A stretch of 64,000 bases of DNA from Hyphomicrobiales bacterium. Lineage in GTDB: Bacteria > Pseudomonadota > Alphaproteobacteria > Rhizobiales > Rhizobiaceae. Below are positions 1 to 9,579 of the stretch, piece by piece. The notes beneath the pieces are model-generated. The model ran no database searches, had not been told where the DNA came from, and was given only the letters and a program-made list of their open reading frames with translations. The stretch spans positions 248,001 to 312,000 of the forward strand of contig UBXG01000009.1 in the NCBI GenBank assembly GCA_900469475.1, given 5' to 3'. The translations under genes and the position numbers were made by a program. How positions within the stretch are numbered: position 1 is the stretch's first letter; every line of letters starts with the position of its first letter.

Positions 1-1349
1 AAGCGCTGTTGAGGAAACCCCGCAGACAACAGGCGCTGCGTGCTGCCGTAAAAGCCGGTATCGCAAAGTATGATGCGCTGCGCTCCGGCAGAGATCTGTT
101 CCAGGTGGCGAGCAAAGAGATCGTTCTGTTTGCGAATGTCATCAAGAACGTCTCGCCCAGCATCCGTATCCAGAAGGGCAAAGAACCGCGCTGGATCGAA
201 TATATGGCGCCAGGTATCAGGCAATTCATAGGCACGCCCACCTAGGGCGCGAGCGACATCTGCAAAGCTTCCACCCTGGAATTCGCGTCCAAGCTCATCC
301 AGGACCGCGGGGCTTCGAAGGACGACCGCCGAGCGCGCGGCCACGAGCCTCGAAATCTGAATATTGTCACGCTTGAGATCGAGGGGAAGCCCTAGCTTCT
401 GCACAACGCGTTCGAACGCCTCGCGGATGCCGATGCCGCCACGCGCGCAGAAGAGCAGCGCGGTGTCATGCCCAAGTCTGGCCTGCGCAGCATAGAGCCA
501 GATATAGAGACAAAATTCTGCAACGATCGGCCCGAAGATATCTCGGCCAAACAAGACCTTGTCGCTTAGCGTGGGGGGCGGAGGGACGTGCCGCCAAGGC
601 TGCTTCCCCAATCGACTGATCGCCTCGGTTTTTGCTCCGTCCACGCGCGAGACGTAGCGTTCCAATCGGCTCTTGGGCAGGTGAAGTGTACGCAATCCCA
701 TCGAGTCCGGCATTCGAAAATCGGCGATATCGTCATCGCCTATGTGCAAGACGCGAGATGGAGCAACGGACTCGTTCTCGAGCATGACGGAGAACAATGC
801 GCCATAGCGCTTGCTTGCCTGGGCGTCAGCGCTCGAATAGACGCGATCGATCAGGCCTGGGCCGTGAAAATGATTGATCAGCACTGTAAGCTCTGCAGCG
901 GAAAGCGCTGTATCGCTGACGGCGACGATACGGGTTCCCGCCTGGCGAAACTGCCGCAGCAGGGCAGCAAGCCAGGCGTTTGCGCGAAGAGCCGTCTTCT
1001 CGACCGAAAGCTCTATAGCGATGCGCTCTCCGACAAGATCGTCCGGCAAGCCAAGCAATTGGAGCTGCCTGCGGATAATGTCGCTCAGTTGCACTTCGCC
1101 AACCCCTCCGCCCATGTTGAGCGCGCGATAGGCGAACTTCTGCGCGAGAAGGCGACACCTGACCAGTTCAGCCTTCTCGACAAACAGTCCCTTTTCTTTC
1201 AGGAGGCGGGCAAACCGGGTTTCGCCGGCGGCAATGCGCGAACGCTGCGACGTTCCGCGGCGCAACAGCAGTGTGTCGAATACATCGGTGGAAATCAGGT
1301 CGATTTCGCTAAGATTCTTGTAGACATCGTCGAGGCTTGGCCGCAGCAC
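1..1349 (-). CDS. HAD-superfamily predicted hydrolase, COG5610-like (3' end outside the window)
   Basis: An open minus-strand frame runs from about 1412 to the left edge without a stop, giving at least 449 codons. I chose the GTG at 1349 because a GAGGGAG ribosome site lies just upstream; a TTG at 1412 is also in frame. The HAD core is visible: motif I DVFDT at residues 22-26, motif II AVSDT at 143-147, a lysine near 180 (motif III) and motif IV GDDDIADF at 204-211. A long C-terminal part follows that still looks like protein. The family (COG5610 type) is known from surface-polysaccharide clusters, often fused or next to glycosyltransferases, and that fits the neighbours here. The substrate is unknown. 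The plus-strand frames across 9-1460 are shadows of this gene. Confidence 0.8.
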   Translation of the reverse strand, partial: MLRPSLDDVYKNLSEIDLISTDVFDTLLLRRGTSQRSRIAAGETRFARLLKEKGLFVEKAELVRCRLLAQKFAYRALNMGGGVGEVQLSDIIRRQLQLLGLPDDLVGERIAIELSVEKTALRANAWLAALLRQFRQAGTRIVAVSDTALSAAELTVLINHFHGPGLIDRVYSSADAQASKRYGALFSVMLENESVAPSRVLHIGDDDIADFRMPDSMGLRTLHLPKSRLERYVSRVDGAKTEAISRLGKQPWRHVPPPPTLSDKVLFGRDIFGPIVAEFCLYIWLYAAQARLGHDTALLFCARGGIGIREAFERVVQKLGLPLDLKRDNIQISRLVAARSAVVLRSPAVLDELGREFQGGSFADVARALGGRAYELPDTWRHIFDPARFFALLDTDAGRDVLDDIRKQNDLFARHLEQISAGAQRIILCDTGFYGSTQRLLSAGFPQQR

Positions 1350-1653
1350 GAGATAACTCCCTCGGCGTTCACCGGAATAGTAATAATCGACATAGTCGTA
1401 ATTTATTCGCAATCAAATCCGGCGCTCATCAGAAGACGAGCCGATCCGCCGATGATCTAACTACACAAATACGGATATATCAAGTAAAATTGCAATATAT
1501 ATTGAGTATTCACTCGAATTTTTGTTCCATATAGAACTTACACAGATTTGTGATACACCGTTAATGAAGTGAGTTCCGAGCACTTTTCGACTTAAACTTT
1601 CAATAAGCAAAATTTAATCTAGTGCATGAAAAGCCGCAGCAGGGGACGCTTCC
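1350..1653. other. divergent AT-rich promoter region
   Basis: About 300 bases separate the HAD-like gene on the minus strand from the FAD protein on the plus strand. Bases 1460-1630 are strikingly AT-rich compared with the flanking genes, as expected of a two-way promoter region. I see no confident -35/-10 pair, no long inverted repeat and no coding potential. Confidence 0.5.
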
Positions 1654-2991
1654 ATGAACGATGCGGGTCATTATGCCGCCAACGATGTTATCGCCGAAGT
1701 AGAGAGATTTGATGCCATAGTGCTAGGGGCGGGCATCTCTGGGCTGGTCTCCGCCTCGGTCCTCCAAAAGCAGGGATATCAGCGCATCCTGATCGTCGAC
1801 ACCTACGGCCATGTCGGGGGCAATCACATCGACTGGTCGCATGGAGGATATACATTCGATATCGGCAGCCTGATCTTTCAGGACGACTCCCCGTTGCTTG
1901 CCCATTTTCCGGAATTGCTGCCGCTCTATGTTCCGATCGAACCGACATGGGCGCGCTTGAACCCTCAGGGAATGATCACTGCCTATCCGATTTCGGTACG
2001 CGATGACATTTTCAGCGCCGGCGTCACTGAAGTAGTCCGAATTTTCTCCTCGGTCATTTTCGCGCGGCTCTTTCAGCGAAAGATGCGCAACGCGAAAGAA
2101 TTTGCCCGCTATTGGATCGGGAGCCGCCTGCTGCATCGCTCCGGCCTGGAATCCTACATGAAGCGTTTCTATGGAGCTGCCGTCGAAAGCATAGACATCG
2201 ATCTCGCTCGCAAGCGGATGCTCTGGATCAGCGAGCATGCCTCCTTGAAAAATCAGATCGCGCGGGCATTCAGACGCAGTCACAAAGGACCGAAAAACCG
2301 GCAGATGGCTCGCCCGAAGGAAGGTTTTCAATTCCTCTACCGGGCTGCAGTCGAACGGTTGGAGCGGCGTGGCGCGGAATTTCATTTGGCAGCGGACATG
2401 CAGACGATCCGCAAGGTTCACGATCAGCTTCACCTACAACTGCAGGACAGGGTCGTGGCCTCACATCGCGTTATCTCGACCATACCCATTCATATGGCCG
2501 AAAAACTGTGTGGCCTCGATTCCGGCCGGAAGCTTGAGACGATCACCCTCATCTCCCTCTATTTCAGCTTTTCCGGCAATCGCGGCTTTTCGCAACCGAT
2601 CATCTATAATTTCTCGCATCAAGGCGCTTGGAAGCGCCTGACGATGTACTCCGATTTCTACGGTCGGGTCGATGATCGCGAATATTTCACAGTCGAGGTC
2701 ATCGGCAATCAGATTGGCTGCTCGATAGAACGCGCCGAGAGCGACTTCAGGGATCATGTTCACGCCAACGGCCTTTTTGAGGGTGATCTCAAATTGGAAG
2801 GCAGCGACATGCTCGCAGAAGCATATCCCATTTATAGCAAGGGTGCTGCAGGCCATGCTGCCCAAGCAATGCAACAACTCCTTGCGTTCGGCCTCGAATC
2901 CTTAGGCCGCCAGGGTGGCTTCAACTATCAGCCAACAGCACGGGCTTCAACGGTGGAAGCAGAAGCAGCACTGCAAAAGCCAATACCATAG
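1654..2991 (+). CDS. FAD-dependent protein of the UDP-galactopyranose mutase / protoporphyrinogen oxidase-like group
   Basis: The 445-residue product has a Rossmann FAD-binding start, GAGISG at residues 25-30, then a VDTYGHVGGN segment at 48-57 that resembles the HVGGN motif of UDP-galactopyranose mutases. The body looks like the amino-oxidase/NAD(P)-binding fold. The start follows an AGGGGAC ribosome site. UDP-galactopyranose mutases interconvert UDP-galactopyranose and UDP-galactofuranose for cell-surface glycans. Whether this divergent member does so, or acts as another sugar-nucleotide or lipid oxidoreductase, cannot be settled from sequence. Glycosyltransferases and a GH16 enzyme next door support a surface polysaccharide role. 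Confidence 0.7.
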   Translation: MNDAGHYAANDVIAEVERFDAIVLGAGISGLVSASVLQKQGYQRILIVDTYGHVGGNHIDWSHGGYTFDIGSLIFQDDSPLLAHFPELLPLYVPIEPTWARLNPQGMITAYPISVRDDIFSAGVTEVVRIFSSVIFARLFQRKMRNAKEFARYWIGSRLLHRSGLESYMKRFYGAAVESIDIDLARKRMLWISEHASLKNQIARAFRRSHKGPKNRQMARPKEGFQFLYRAAVERLERRGAEFHLAADMQTIRKVHDQLHLQLQDRVVASHRVISTIPIHMAEKLCGLDSGRKLETITLISLYFSFSGNRGFSQPIIYNFSHQGAWKRLTMYSDFYGRVDDREYFTVEVIGNQIGCSIERAESDFRDHVHANGLFEGDLKLEGSDMLAEAYPIYSKGAAGHAAQAMQQLLAFGLESLGRQGGFNYQPTARASTVEAEAALQKPIP

Positions 2992-3162
2992 GCATTGACA
3001 ACAGCACTCCGGTATAATTGGAAATACCATTCGAGATAGCAGCGAATTCTATAATATAAACGCGATGCTTTATCATTGCCATGCCAGGACAGCTAAAGCA
3101 TACTACGTCAGCATCCTCGATATATCGTGTTTATATTTATCACACTTATATAAGGTGCATTC
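2992..3162. other. AT-rich intergenic spacer with probable promoter
   Basis: The 171 bases between the FAD protein and the glycosyltransferase are very AT-rich, with runs such as TTTATATTTATCACAC close to the next start. This suggests that the glycosyltransferase has its own promoter. No hairpin or reading frame stands out. Confidence 0.4.
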
Positions 3163-4245
3163 ATGCGGATCTTGCATATACTGAATCACACGAATAGGCT
3201 GAATGGACATGTCCATGCAGCAGTCGATCTGGCATGTGCACAGGCCCAACTGGGACATGACGTATGTATTGCAAGCGGCGGCGGTGATTTCGACCCGCTG
3301 CTACACGAGAATAATGTCGCAACGGTAATGGTTGACCACCAGCGAAAGCCGGTAAATCTTTTGAAATCATCCTTCGCCTTGCGCAAGCACGTCCACGCAT
3401 GGCAGCCCGACATTGTCCATGCCCATATGATGACAAGTGCAGTTCTGGCGTGGCCGATTTGCAGGTTGTCGGGCACTCCGCTCGTCACCACCGTTCACAA
3501 TGAATTCGAAAAGAGCGCGATCTTGATGGGCCTTGGAAACCGCGTCATCGCAGTCAGCGAGGCCGTGCGCGCTTCCATGCTCAGGCGGGGGATACCGTCA
3601 TCGAAGCTTTGTGTGGTCCTTAACGGGACGATCGGCTCGGTCCGCTCCGAAGGCCGCAGCAGAACGCCGGTCGATCTGCCATCTCCGAGCATCCTTTTCG
3701 TCGGCGGCCTACATCCGAGGAAAGGCCTGCCCGATCTCTTTGAGGCCTTTCGCCTGGCGCATGAACAGCATCCCGAGGCCAGACTTGTTATCGTCGGAGA
3801 AGGGCCCTTCCAGACCAACTACATGGAAATGGTGGCAAAGATGGAGTGCGCTTCGGCTGTCGCTTTTCTGGGAGCGAAAGAGGATCCATTCCCCTGGATG
3901 GCGGCGGCGGATATTTTTGTGCTGCCGTCACATGCCGATCCGGCTCCACTGGTTCTCTCGGAAGCCCGCGAGGCAGGGTGCGCGGTTATCGGCAGCAATG
4001 TAGACGGGATCCCGCAGCTCCTGGAATATGGGGCGGCAGGAATACTGGTGCCGCCGCACGATCCGCCCGCTTTGGCCGCCGTGCTCAGCGAACTCCTTGG
4101 AGAACCTGCCCGAATGCAGGAGTGGAAGGATAAGAGCCAAGTTCATCTCGACCGCCTGACGATCAGCCGCGTTGCCCATGAGACGCTTGATATCTATGGC
4201 AGCGCTCTTGCAGCCGGCTCGAAGAACGCAGCCGTCGCCGCGTAG
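3163..4245 (+). CDS. glycosyltransferase family 4 (GT-B fold)
   Basis: The 360-residue protein begins RILHILNHTN and has the two-Rossmann layout of GT4 enzymes. The N-terminal acceptor domain includes DIVHAHMM and a TVHNEF segment. The C-terminal donor domain includes FVGGLHPRKGLPDL, LVIVGEGP and the ADIFVLPS...PLVLSEAREAG region (about residues 252-275) that holds the donor-binding glutamate. It would transfer a sugar from a nucleotide-sugar to a glycan or lipid carrier at the inner membrane. Donor and acceptor are unknown. It is followed closely by the GH16 gene, so the two may be co-transcribed. Confidence 0.85.
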   Translation: MRILHILNHTNRLNGHVHAAVDLACAQAQLGHDVCIASGGGDFDPLLHENNVATVMVDHQRKPVNLLKSSFALRKHVHAWQPDIVHAHMMTSAVLAWPICRLSGTPLVTTVHNEFEKSAILMGLGNRVIAVSEAVRASMLRRGIPSSKLCVVLNGTIGSVRSEGRSRTPVDLPSPSILFVGGLHPRKGLPDLFEAFRLAHEQHPEARLVIVGEGPFQTNYMEMVAKMECASAVAFLGAKEDPFPWMAAADIFVLPSHADPAPLVLSEAREAGCAVIGSNVDGIPQLLEYGAAGILVPPHDPPALAAVLSELLGEPARMQEWKDKSQVHLDRLTISRVAHETLDIYGSALAAGSKNAAVAA

Positions 4246-4291
4246 GACTGGAACCGTCAGCGACGATGCAATCGATCGAGGAGAAGCAGCA

Positions 4292-5224
4292 ATGCCAAGC
4301 CTGACATCCCGGCGCAACGTGCTGATAGGCACGGCATCGTTGGCAGCGGCCGGCGGCCTGCTGCTTGCAAACCGCCATCCCGCGGCGCAGGTACAGCAAG
4401 ATCCGACGGCAGGCCGTACCATCATCTTCGATGAAAACTTTACAGCGCTTGATCAGACAATCTGGCATGCCGGGGCCAAGGCGACCACCTTTGACAGCGG
4501 CTTTTATGGCAGATCGGCCTTCAGCCGCTTCGGTGGTGAGGAAGGGTTCGATCCTTATGCGATCGTCGACGATCCATCCGCCAGCAACGGCAAGGCACTG
4601 CAGATCTCGGCTCAATATATTGGGCGCCCCATGCAGGTACCGAACTATTACGGCAACAATCTTCCCGAATATCAATGGATATCGGGCAATATCCAGACGG
4701 CGAAGCCTGACGGCACGATCCTGAAGGGTTGGCGACAAGGCTATTTCGAGGCGCGGATGTGGTTTCCTGCCCATCCCTTGAGCTTTCCGGCTTTCTGGCT
4801 GATGAATGGCAGAAGCATTCTGTTCCCCGCAACGAGCAACGAACTCGACATAGTCGAGCAGAAGGGCTGGGAGCACGATTTATACGGCGCCTATCTGCAT
4901 GAATGGGGCAAGCCCGGCGAGCATCACGAAGGAGTGGGCGTTCCCACCGACGTCGATATTACAACCGGCTATTTCCGCTATGGCCTGCTCATCGAGGGTG
5001 CACGCTGCCGCTTCTATTTCGAACGTAAGCAAATCGCCGATCCAAAGACCGGCGGGCTCATCGAGTGGACGCTCGGACGCGCGGCAGAGATGGACGCGCA
5101 GAACGATGTCTTTTGGCCGCTCCTGACGCTTGCTCTGCGCTCGGATGTCCCCTTCCCCGATCCTTTGCAGCCGCAGGATCGCCAAACCCACATGCGTGTC
5201 GACTACATGCGGGTCTACGCATGA
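4292..5224 (+). CDS. exported glycoside hydrolase family 16 (endo-beta-glycanase-like)
   Basis: I place the start at ATG 4292, behind a GAGGAG ribosome site, rather than at upstream starts that would overlap the glycosyltransferase. The 310-residue protein opens with a twin-arginine signal, TSRRNVLIG, followed by an Ala/Leu-rich segment. The GH16 active site ExDxxE is seen as ELDIVE at residues 184-189, with E184 as nucleophile and E189 as acid/base by family rule. Aromatic-rich strands around FWLMNG and the C-terminal HMRVDYMRVY are typical of the GH16 beta-sandwich. GH16 members in rhizobial polysaccharide loci (for example ExoK) trim or set the length of exopolysaccharide. The substrate here is inferred only from context. 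Confidence 0.85.
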   Translation: MPSLTSRRNVLIGTASLAAAGGLLLANRHPAAQVQQDPTAGRTIIFDENFTALDQTIWHAGAKATTFDSGFYGRSAFSRFGGEEGFDPYAIVDDPSASNGKALQISAQYIGRPMQVPNYYGNNLPEYQWISGNIQTAKPDGTILKGWRQGYFEARMWFPAHPLSFPAFWLMNGRSILFPATSNELDIVEQKGWEHDLYGAYLHEWGKPGEHHEGVGVPTDVDITTGYFRYGLLIEGARCRFYFERKQIADPKTGGLIEWTLGRAAEMDAQNDVFWPLLTLALRSDVPFPDPLQPQDRQTHMRVDYMRVYA

Positions 5225-5271
5225 TATCCCTAAGACTCGGCGAGCGCCGGGTTTCATGATGCCGTCATCCT

Positions 5272-6435
5272 TCAGGCAATCAGCGGTGCAGGTCCCATGG
5301 CGGCTATCCGCAAGGCATCTGCATGAACATCCACGACGCGTTCTGTGTCGTAAATATCAATGAAGCTTTGCCGAAATTCGGCATGCGCACGCTCTTCCTC
5401 GAGATGGTCGCAATAGTAAAGCATCGCCTTGACAAGCTCCTCGCCTCCGGAAACCGGCACGAGAAGGCCGAGGCGTCTATCGACCAATATGTCGCTCGGG
5501 CCAAATTCACAATCGGTCGAGATGACCGGCAGCCCAAATCGCAACGCCTCACATATTGCCAACGACCACCCTTCCCAGCGTGATGTCGATACATAGACGT
5601 CACTCGCCGCCAGTGCCGGTGAGGGATTGTCGGGATGGTGTTCGACGCTTACCACGGCTGCGAGCCCCAAATCCCGTATCTGGTTACGCAGTTCAGCCTC
5701 GCCGTCTCCATAGCCCACGACCTTCAGCCTGATATTAGGGCGAAGCTTGTAGGCTTCGGCAAATGCCGTGAGGAGAATGTCCTGCCCCTTCTGGAAGGAG
5801 AAGCGACCAACATTTACAAACGTGACGCACCCCTCTTCTCCCTCGGGCTTTTGAAGGGCATCGAAGCGTCTGACAGGATTGGGCAGCCAATATTGCCGGA
5901 CGCTGCTTCTGAACATCGCTTTGAACGATTCAAGCTGCCTTGGCGACGTGCCGAACACATAGGTCAGCCGCTTGATGAAATAGATCCTCATCAGGAAGAA
6001 CAGGATCTTCGCTTTCAGATGGCTTGGCTCCAACCGCGGGTTGCCATGCAGGTGCATGGCAAAGTTCCGCCGGATGCCGATACAGGCAATCATGCAGATC
6101 ACTGTCGGCTCGATCTGCGGAACAACGACCAAGTCATAGTCCTTTGCGCCGATGACATCGCGCAAGACCGACACGAGCTCGCGTCTGTTGTGCACGATCC
6201 TGTCGATTATGTTGTAGCTCTGTGTTCCGTGCGGCCGATTTTTATGCTCGGACGTGTAGAGAACATCGATATCGAAATCGGCGGGATATTTATCGGAGAG
6301 GGCTGAGCATATCGTATCGACAACTCTCTCGATACCGGCAAACGAACTCGTTCCCGGCTGGATATAGAGGATTCTCTTGGGGGACGCAGGCGAAGCCTGA
6401 TCCGTCTCAGTCGATAATGCGGCCTTCATCTGCAC
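5272..6435 (-). CDS. glycosyltransferase family 4
   Basis: The 387-residue GT-B protein starts after a short polar N-terminus with RILYIQPGTSSFAGIERVV (residues 21-39), the usual GT4 opening. The donor domain carries NVGRFSFQKGQD at 208-219, KVVGYGDGEAE and the classic SRWEGWSLAICEA at 285-297 with the E-x7-E pair. It converges with the GH16 gene (48 bases apart) and is divergent to the transport operon on its other side, so it marks the right edge of the polysaccharide cluster. The sugar specificity cannot be read from sequence. In-frame ATG codons at 6435 and 6429 are both possible starts. Confidence 0.85.
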   Translation of the reverse strand: MQMKAALSTETDQASPASPKRILYIQPGTSSFAGIERVVDTICSALSDKYPADFDIDVLYTSEHKNRPHGTQSYNIIDRIVHNRRELVSVLRDVIGAKDYDLVVVPQIEPTVICMIACIGIRRNFAMHLHGNPRLEPSHLKAKILFFLMRIYFIKRLTYVFGTSPRQLESFKAMFRSSVRQYWLPNPVRRFDALQKPEGEEGCVTFVNVGRFSFQKGQDILLTAFAEAYKLRPNIRLKVVGYGDGEAELRNQIRDLGLAAVVSVEHHPDNPSPALAASDVYVSTSRWEGWSLAICEALRFGLPVISTDCEFGPSDILVDRRLGLLVPVSGGEELVKAMLYYCDHLEEERAHAEFRQSFIDIYDTERVVDVHADALRIAAMGPAPLIA

Positions 6436-6877
6436 GCGCCCTCTTCGACCTGTCCGTTCGTCTCTAACTATACTATCAATGCTAAAGCTATATGAGGGAA
6501 TATTGCCTCAAATTCGGGAGAAATCTACACGAATAATGCCGGCGATCGAATAAGTTCTCGTTCGCGACTATAAACCACGCCTTACGCCTATTCGAGCATT
6601 CGATCTTGCTGCATCAGCCAGTTCCAGGAGCCCTGTTGGCTCGGATACATCGGTCGTGACGAGATCGATGCGGTGACGCTGCTCGCCAGCAAATATTTTT
6701 CCGGTTAAGTCTCCCCCCGCCGGGCCTGAAAAATGCTGATCCCCTGCAGAGGCCAAAACCGGCCAAAATAATCCATAAAATTAGTAGAAAAAGAACAACC
6801 AGTCTTTCTCCTTTTGGTTCTGCCTGCGTAGGCTTTGTTTCAAGAATTCGCAGAACCCGAACCATCAGGATCTTTCT
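6436..6877. other. divergent intergenic region, 442 bases
   Basis: This gap lies between the glycosyltransferase and the first importer operon, so it should hold promoters in both directions. The segments around 6470-6540 and 6760-6800 are AT-rich. A minus-strand frame at 6568-6756 has mildly protein-like composition, but it has no recognisable family and no good ribosome site. I found no convincing riboswitch fold or operator by eye. Confidence 0.4.
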
Positions 6878-8530
6878 ATGACCGAACGCCTTTTCTCGCT
6901 CTCCCTTTCCCGGCGCCGCTTGTTGATCACTTCATCCGCCGTGGCGACCGGTGCTTTGGTGGCGATGGCGGACTTCACTCCGGCGCGGAGTGCCAGCGAG
7001 CCGAACAAAGGCGGCGACATCACCTTCCTCATCGATTCATTGGGTGACAGCTGGATCCCGAACAACAGTGCGATTTCCAGTTTCCAGGGCCACATATGGG
7101 GTCACGTAACCGACAAGCTCGTCTACGTGGACGCCGCCGGCAAGGCTAGCCCGTGGATCGCCGAGCGCTGGGAGCAGAATGACAGTGCCACCGAGTTCAC
7201 CCTCCATCTCAAGAGTGGCGTGACCTTCTCGGACGGCACGCCCCTCGATGCATCTGCCACTGTCGCCAATCTCGACATCTGGTACGCCGGACGCAAGAAG
7301 GAAGGCATCAACCCGATTGGGCTTTTCCCGAAGACCTACGACCACGCCGAGGCGGTCGATGCGACCACGGTGAAGGTCTTCTTCAAAAAGCCGACGCTCG
7401 GCTTCATTCCGACCCTTGGCTATCACGGCTCCATTCTGATCTCCCCCAAGACCATCGCACAGCCGGCCGCGCAGCAGGCCGATCTCAGCAAGACCTCCGG
7501 CAGCGGGCCCTATGTGGTCGATTCCTGGAAGGAAGGCGACTTCGTCAAGCTGGTCAAACGCAAGGATTACAACTGGGGTCCTGCGGCCGTCGGTCATACC
7601 GGTCCGGCCTATCTCGATACGATCACCTACAAGCTGGTATCCGAACCGTCACTGCGGGTTGCCGCAGTCCAATCCGGCCAGGCGGACGTTGCCTATAACG
7701 CCTCGCCGCAGGAGCTGACATCGCTCAAGCAGGACGGCTTTACCGTCGCGACGCCGCGTTATCTCGGCTTCGTCAATGGCTGGGCAATCAATACGAAACT
7801 CGCGCCTTACGATGACGTCAAGGTGCGACAAGCCTTGCAGGCCGGCATCAATCGCCGGGAAATCATCGATACCGTCTACACGCCCGACTGGAAGCTCGCG
7901 ACATCATTCATTCAGAGCAACGTTCCCGGCGCGACCGATCACAGCGAGCTTCTGGCCTACAATCCAGACAGAGCCGAGAAACTCCTCGACGAGGCGGGCT
8001 GGAAAAAGGGGGCTGACGGCATACGCACCAAGGACGGCAAGCAGCTATCATTGACGCTCAATTCCAACCCATATCTCGTGACCTCGAGGTCGATCGACGA
8101 ACTCATCGCTCAGCAGCTCGGCAAGATCGGCTGGAAGGTCGATATCCGGGCCTATGACGTCGTGACCTACGGCCAGAAGGTTCAGTATGGCGGCGCCGGC
8201 GTCCCGGCCTATGAGGTGACGCGCAGCTTTATCGACGCCGGCACCGTCGCGAGCATCCTGACCAACGCCAATAACGGCGAGAACTGGTTCGCGCTCGGCG
8301 AGAGCGACCAGAAGATCAACGAGCTGCGCGACAAGATCGCCAGCGCCGGTTCTCTCGAGGCCAGAAACCCGCTGCTCGACGAGCTTCAGAAATATGTCCT
8401 CGAGCAGGGCTACTTCATTCCGCGCACACAGATGGTCCAGCGCATCTATGTCCAGTCTCCCAAGCTCAAAGGCGAGACATACAACGGCGTCGCCTATGCC
8501 AGCTATTACACGGCTACGATCAGTGACTGA
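6878..8530 (+). CDS. ABC importer substrate-binding protein, family 5 (dipeptide/nickel type), Tat-exported
   Basis: The 550-residue protein has a twin-arginine signal, SRRRLLITS, at residues 11-19, with processing likely near ARSAS at 36-40. The mature part shows the family 5 hallmarks: an early KGGDITFLID strand, WEQNDSATEFTLHLKSGVTFSDGTPLDA, and the SGPYVVDSWKEGD region. Length is normal for DppA/OppA/NikA relatives. It starts an operon with two permeases, a double ATPase and an FMN monooxygenase. The ligand is therefore probably a small compound that the monooxygenase attacks, not necessarily a peptide. AGGAT lies upstream of the ATG. Ligand identity is unknown. Confidence 0.88.
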   Translation: MTERLFSLSLSRRRLLITSSAVATGALVAMADFTPARSASEPNKGGDITFLIDSLGDSWIPNNSAISSFQGHIWGHVTDKLVYVDAAGKASPWIAERWEQNDSATEFTLHLKSGVTFSDGTPLDASATVANLDIWYAGRKKEGINPIGLFPKTYDHAEAVDATTVKVFFKKPTLGFIPTLGYHGSILISPKTIAQPAAQQADLSKTSGSGPYVVDSWKEGDFVKLVKRKDYNWGPAAVGHTGPAYLDTITYKLVSEPSLRVAAVQSGQADVAYNASPQELTSLKQDGFTVATPRYLGFVNGWAINTKLAPYDDVKVRQALQAGINRREIIDTVYTPDWKLATSFIQSNVPGATDHSELLAYNPDRAEKLLDEAGWKKGADGIRTKDGKQLSLTLNSNPYLVTSRSIDELIAQQLGKIGWKVDIRAYDVVTYGQKVQYGGAGVPAYEVTRSFIDAGTVASILTNANNGENWFALGESDQKINELRDKIASAGSLEARNPLLDELQKYVLEQGYFIPRTQMVQRIYVQSPKLKGETYNGVAYASYYTATISD

Positions 8531-8568
8531 CCCACAGCGCAACGAAGGAAAGCGAGGAGGTGACGAGC

Positions 8569-9579
8569 ATGAACAATGCCTATCTTAGCTATGCCACAAA
8601 GCGCCTCGTCCAGGCCGCCGTTGTCATCCTGCTTGCCTATGTCTTCGCCTTCATCGTCGTCAGCGTTCTGCCGGGCGATCCCGTTACCAACGTTCTGCGC
8701 AACCCGCAAAACGGCTTCAGCGAGGCGGAGATCCAGGAGATCATTGCCGCCCAGGGCCTCGACAAGCCCGTTCTCGTACAGTTGTCGACATCGCTTTCCC
8801 ACTTCCTGATCGGCGATCTCGGCCTGTCGATGCGAACCAACCGTCCGGTGACGACCATGATCGCCGAGGTGCTGCCCTCGACGCTCGTTCTCGCCTTTGC
8901 GGGTCTCGTCGTCGCGCTGATCCTGGCGATCGTGATTGCCTACGGTACCCAGTTCCTGCCAAAGAGGTTCGGCCAGGGCCTGTTGCGGGGCTTCCCGTCC
9001 CTGTTCCTGTCGGTGCCGAATTTCGTGATCGGCCTGGTGCTGATCCACATCTTCGGCTTCCAGCTCGGTCTCTTCCGCGTGATTAATCCCGACAGCTTCT
9101 GGGCAACTTTTTTCGCGGCGGTCGCACTCGGCATTCCTATCTCGGCGCAGATCGCCGAAGTGCTTATCGCCAATCTCGATCATGAGTCGGGGCAGGAATA
9201 TGCCGCCGTCGCGCGCAGCCGCGGCCTTGGCCAGCTGCAGCTTTTTGCCAGGCATCTCCTCAAGCCGTCTTCGCTTCCGGTCATTACCGTCGTCGCGCTG
9301 ACGATCGGTGAATTGCTTGGCGGCTCGCTGATCACCGAGGCGGTGTTCGGGCGCACCGGCATCGGCAGCCTGGTCCAGCGCTCGGTCAGCACCCAGGACC
9401 TGCCTGTCCTGCAGGCGGTCGTATCGCTCGCGGCCGTGGTTTTCGTGCTGGTCAACCTGATCGCCGATCTTGTCTATCCACTGCTCGACCCGCGCGTGAA
9501 ACTGCTCGGCGGTGCCGAGCGCCGCCCGGCCACTTCGGACGAAGGATCCGCCGATATTTCGAAGTCGGTGCTGTCATGA
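8569..9579 (+). CDS. ABC importer permease, DppB/OppB type
   Basis: I chose ATG 8569 (336 residues) over GTG 8560 because GAGGAGG sits at the right distance from it. The protein starts with a cytoplasmic stretch and a first helix AAVVILLAYVFAFIVVSVLPGD, where LPGDP is typical of the family. Further membrane segments follow, and the EAA-type coupling loop is seen as EYAAVARSRGLGQLQLFARHLLKPS. The C-terminal end (LVYPLLDPRVKL) is standard for DppB proteins. It pairs with the next permease to form the channel of the importer and overlaps it by an ATGA junction, which suggests coupled translation. Confidence 0.9.
   Translation: MNNAYLSYATKRLVQAAVVILLAYVFAFIVVSVLPGDPVTNVLRNPQNGFSEAEIQEIIAAQGLDKPVLVQLSTSLSHFLIGDLGLSMRTNRPVTTMIAEVLPSTLVLAFAGLVVALILAIVIAYGTQFLPKRFGQGLLRGFPSLFLSVPNFVIGLVLIHIFGFQLGLFRVINPDSFWATFFAAVALGIPISAQIAEVLIANLDHESGQEYAAVARSRGLGQLQLFARHLLKPSSLPVITVVALTIGELLGGSLITEAVFGRTGIGSLVQRSVSTQDLPVLQAVVSLAAVVFVLVNLIADLVYPLLDPRVKLLGGAERRPATSDEGSADISKSVLS

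Noticed and set aside
588..1460. 290-residue plus-strand reading frame
   Set aside because: It lies antisense to the HAD-like gene, which has all its motifs in order; the plus frame has no family features and poor composition.
6568..6756. Minus-strand frame with somewhat protein-like composition
   Set aside because: No start signal, no family match and a promoter-region location; too weak to report as a gene.
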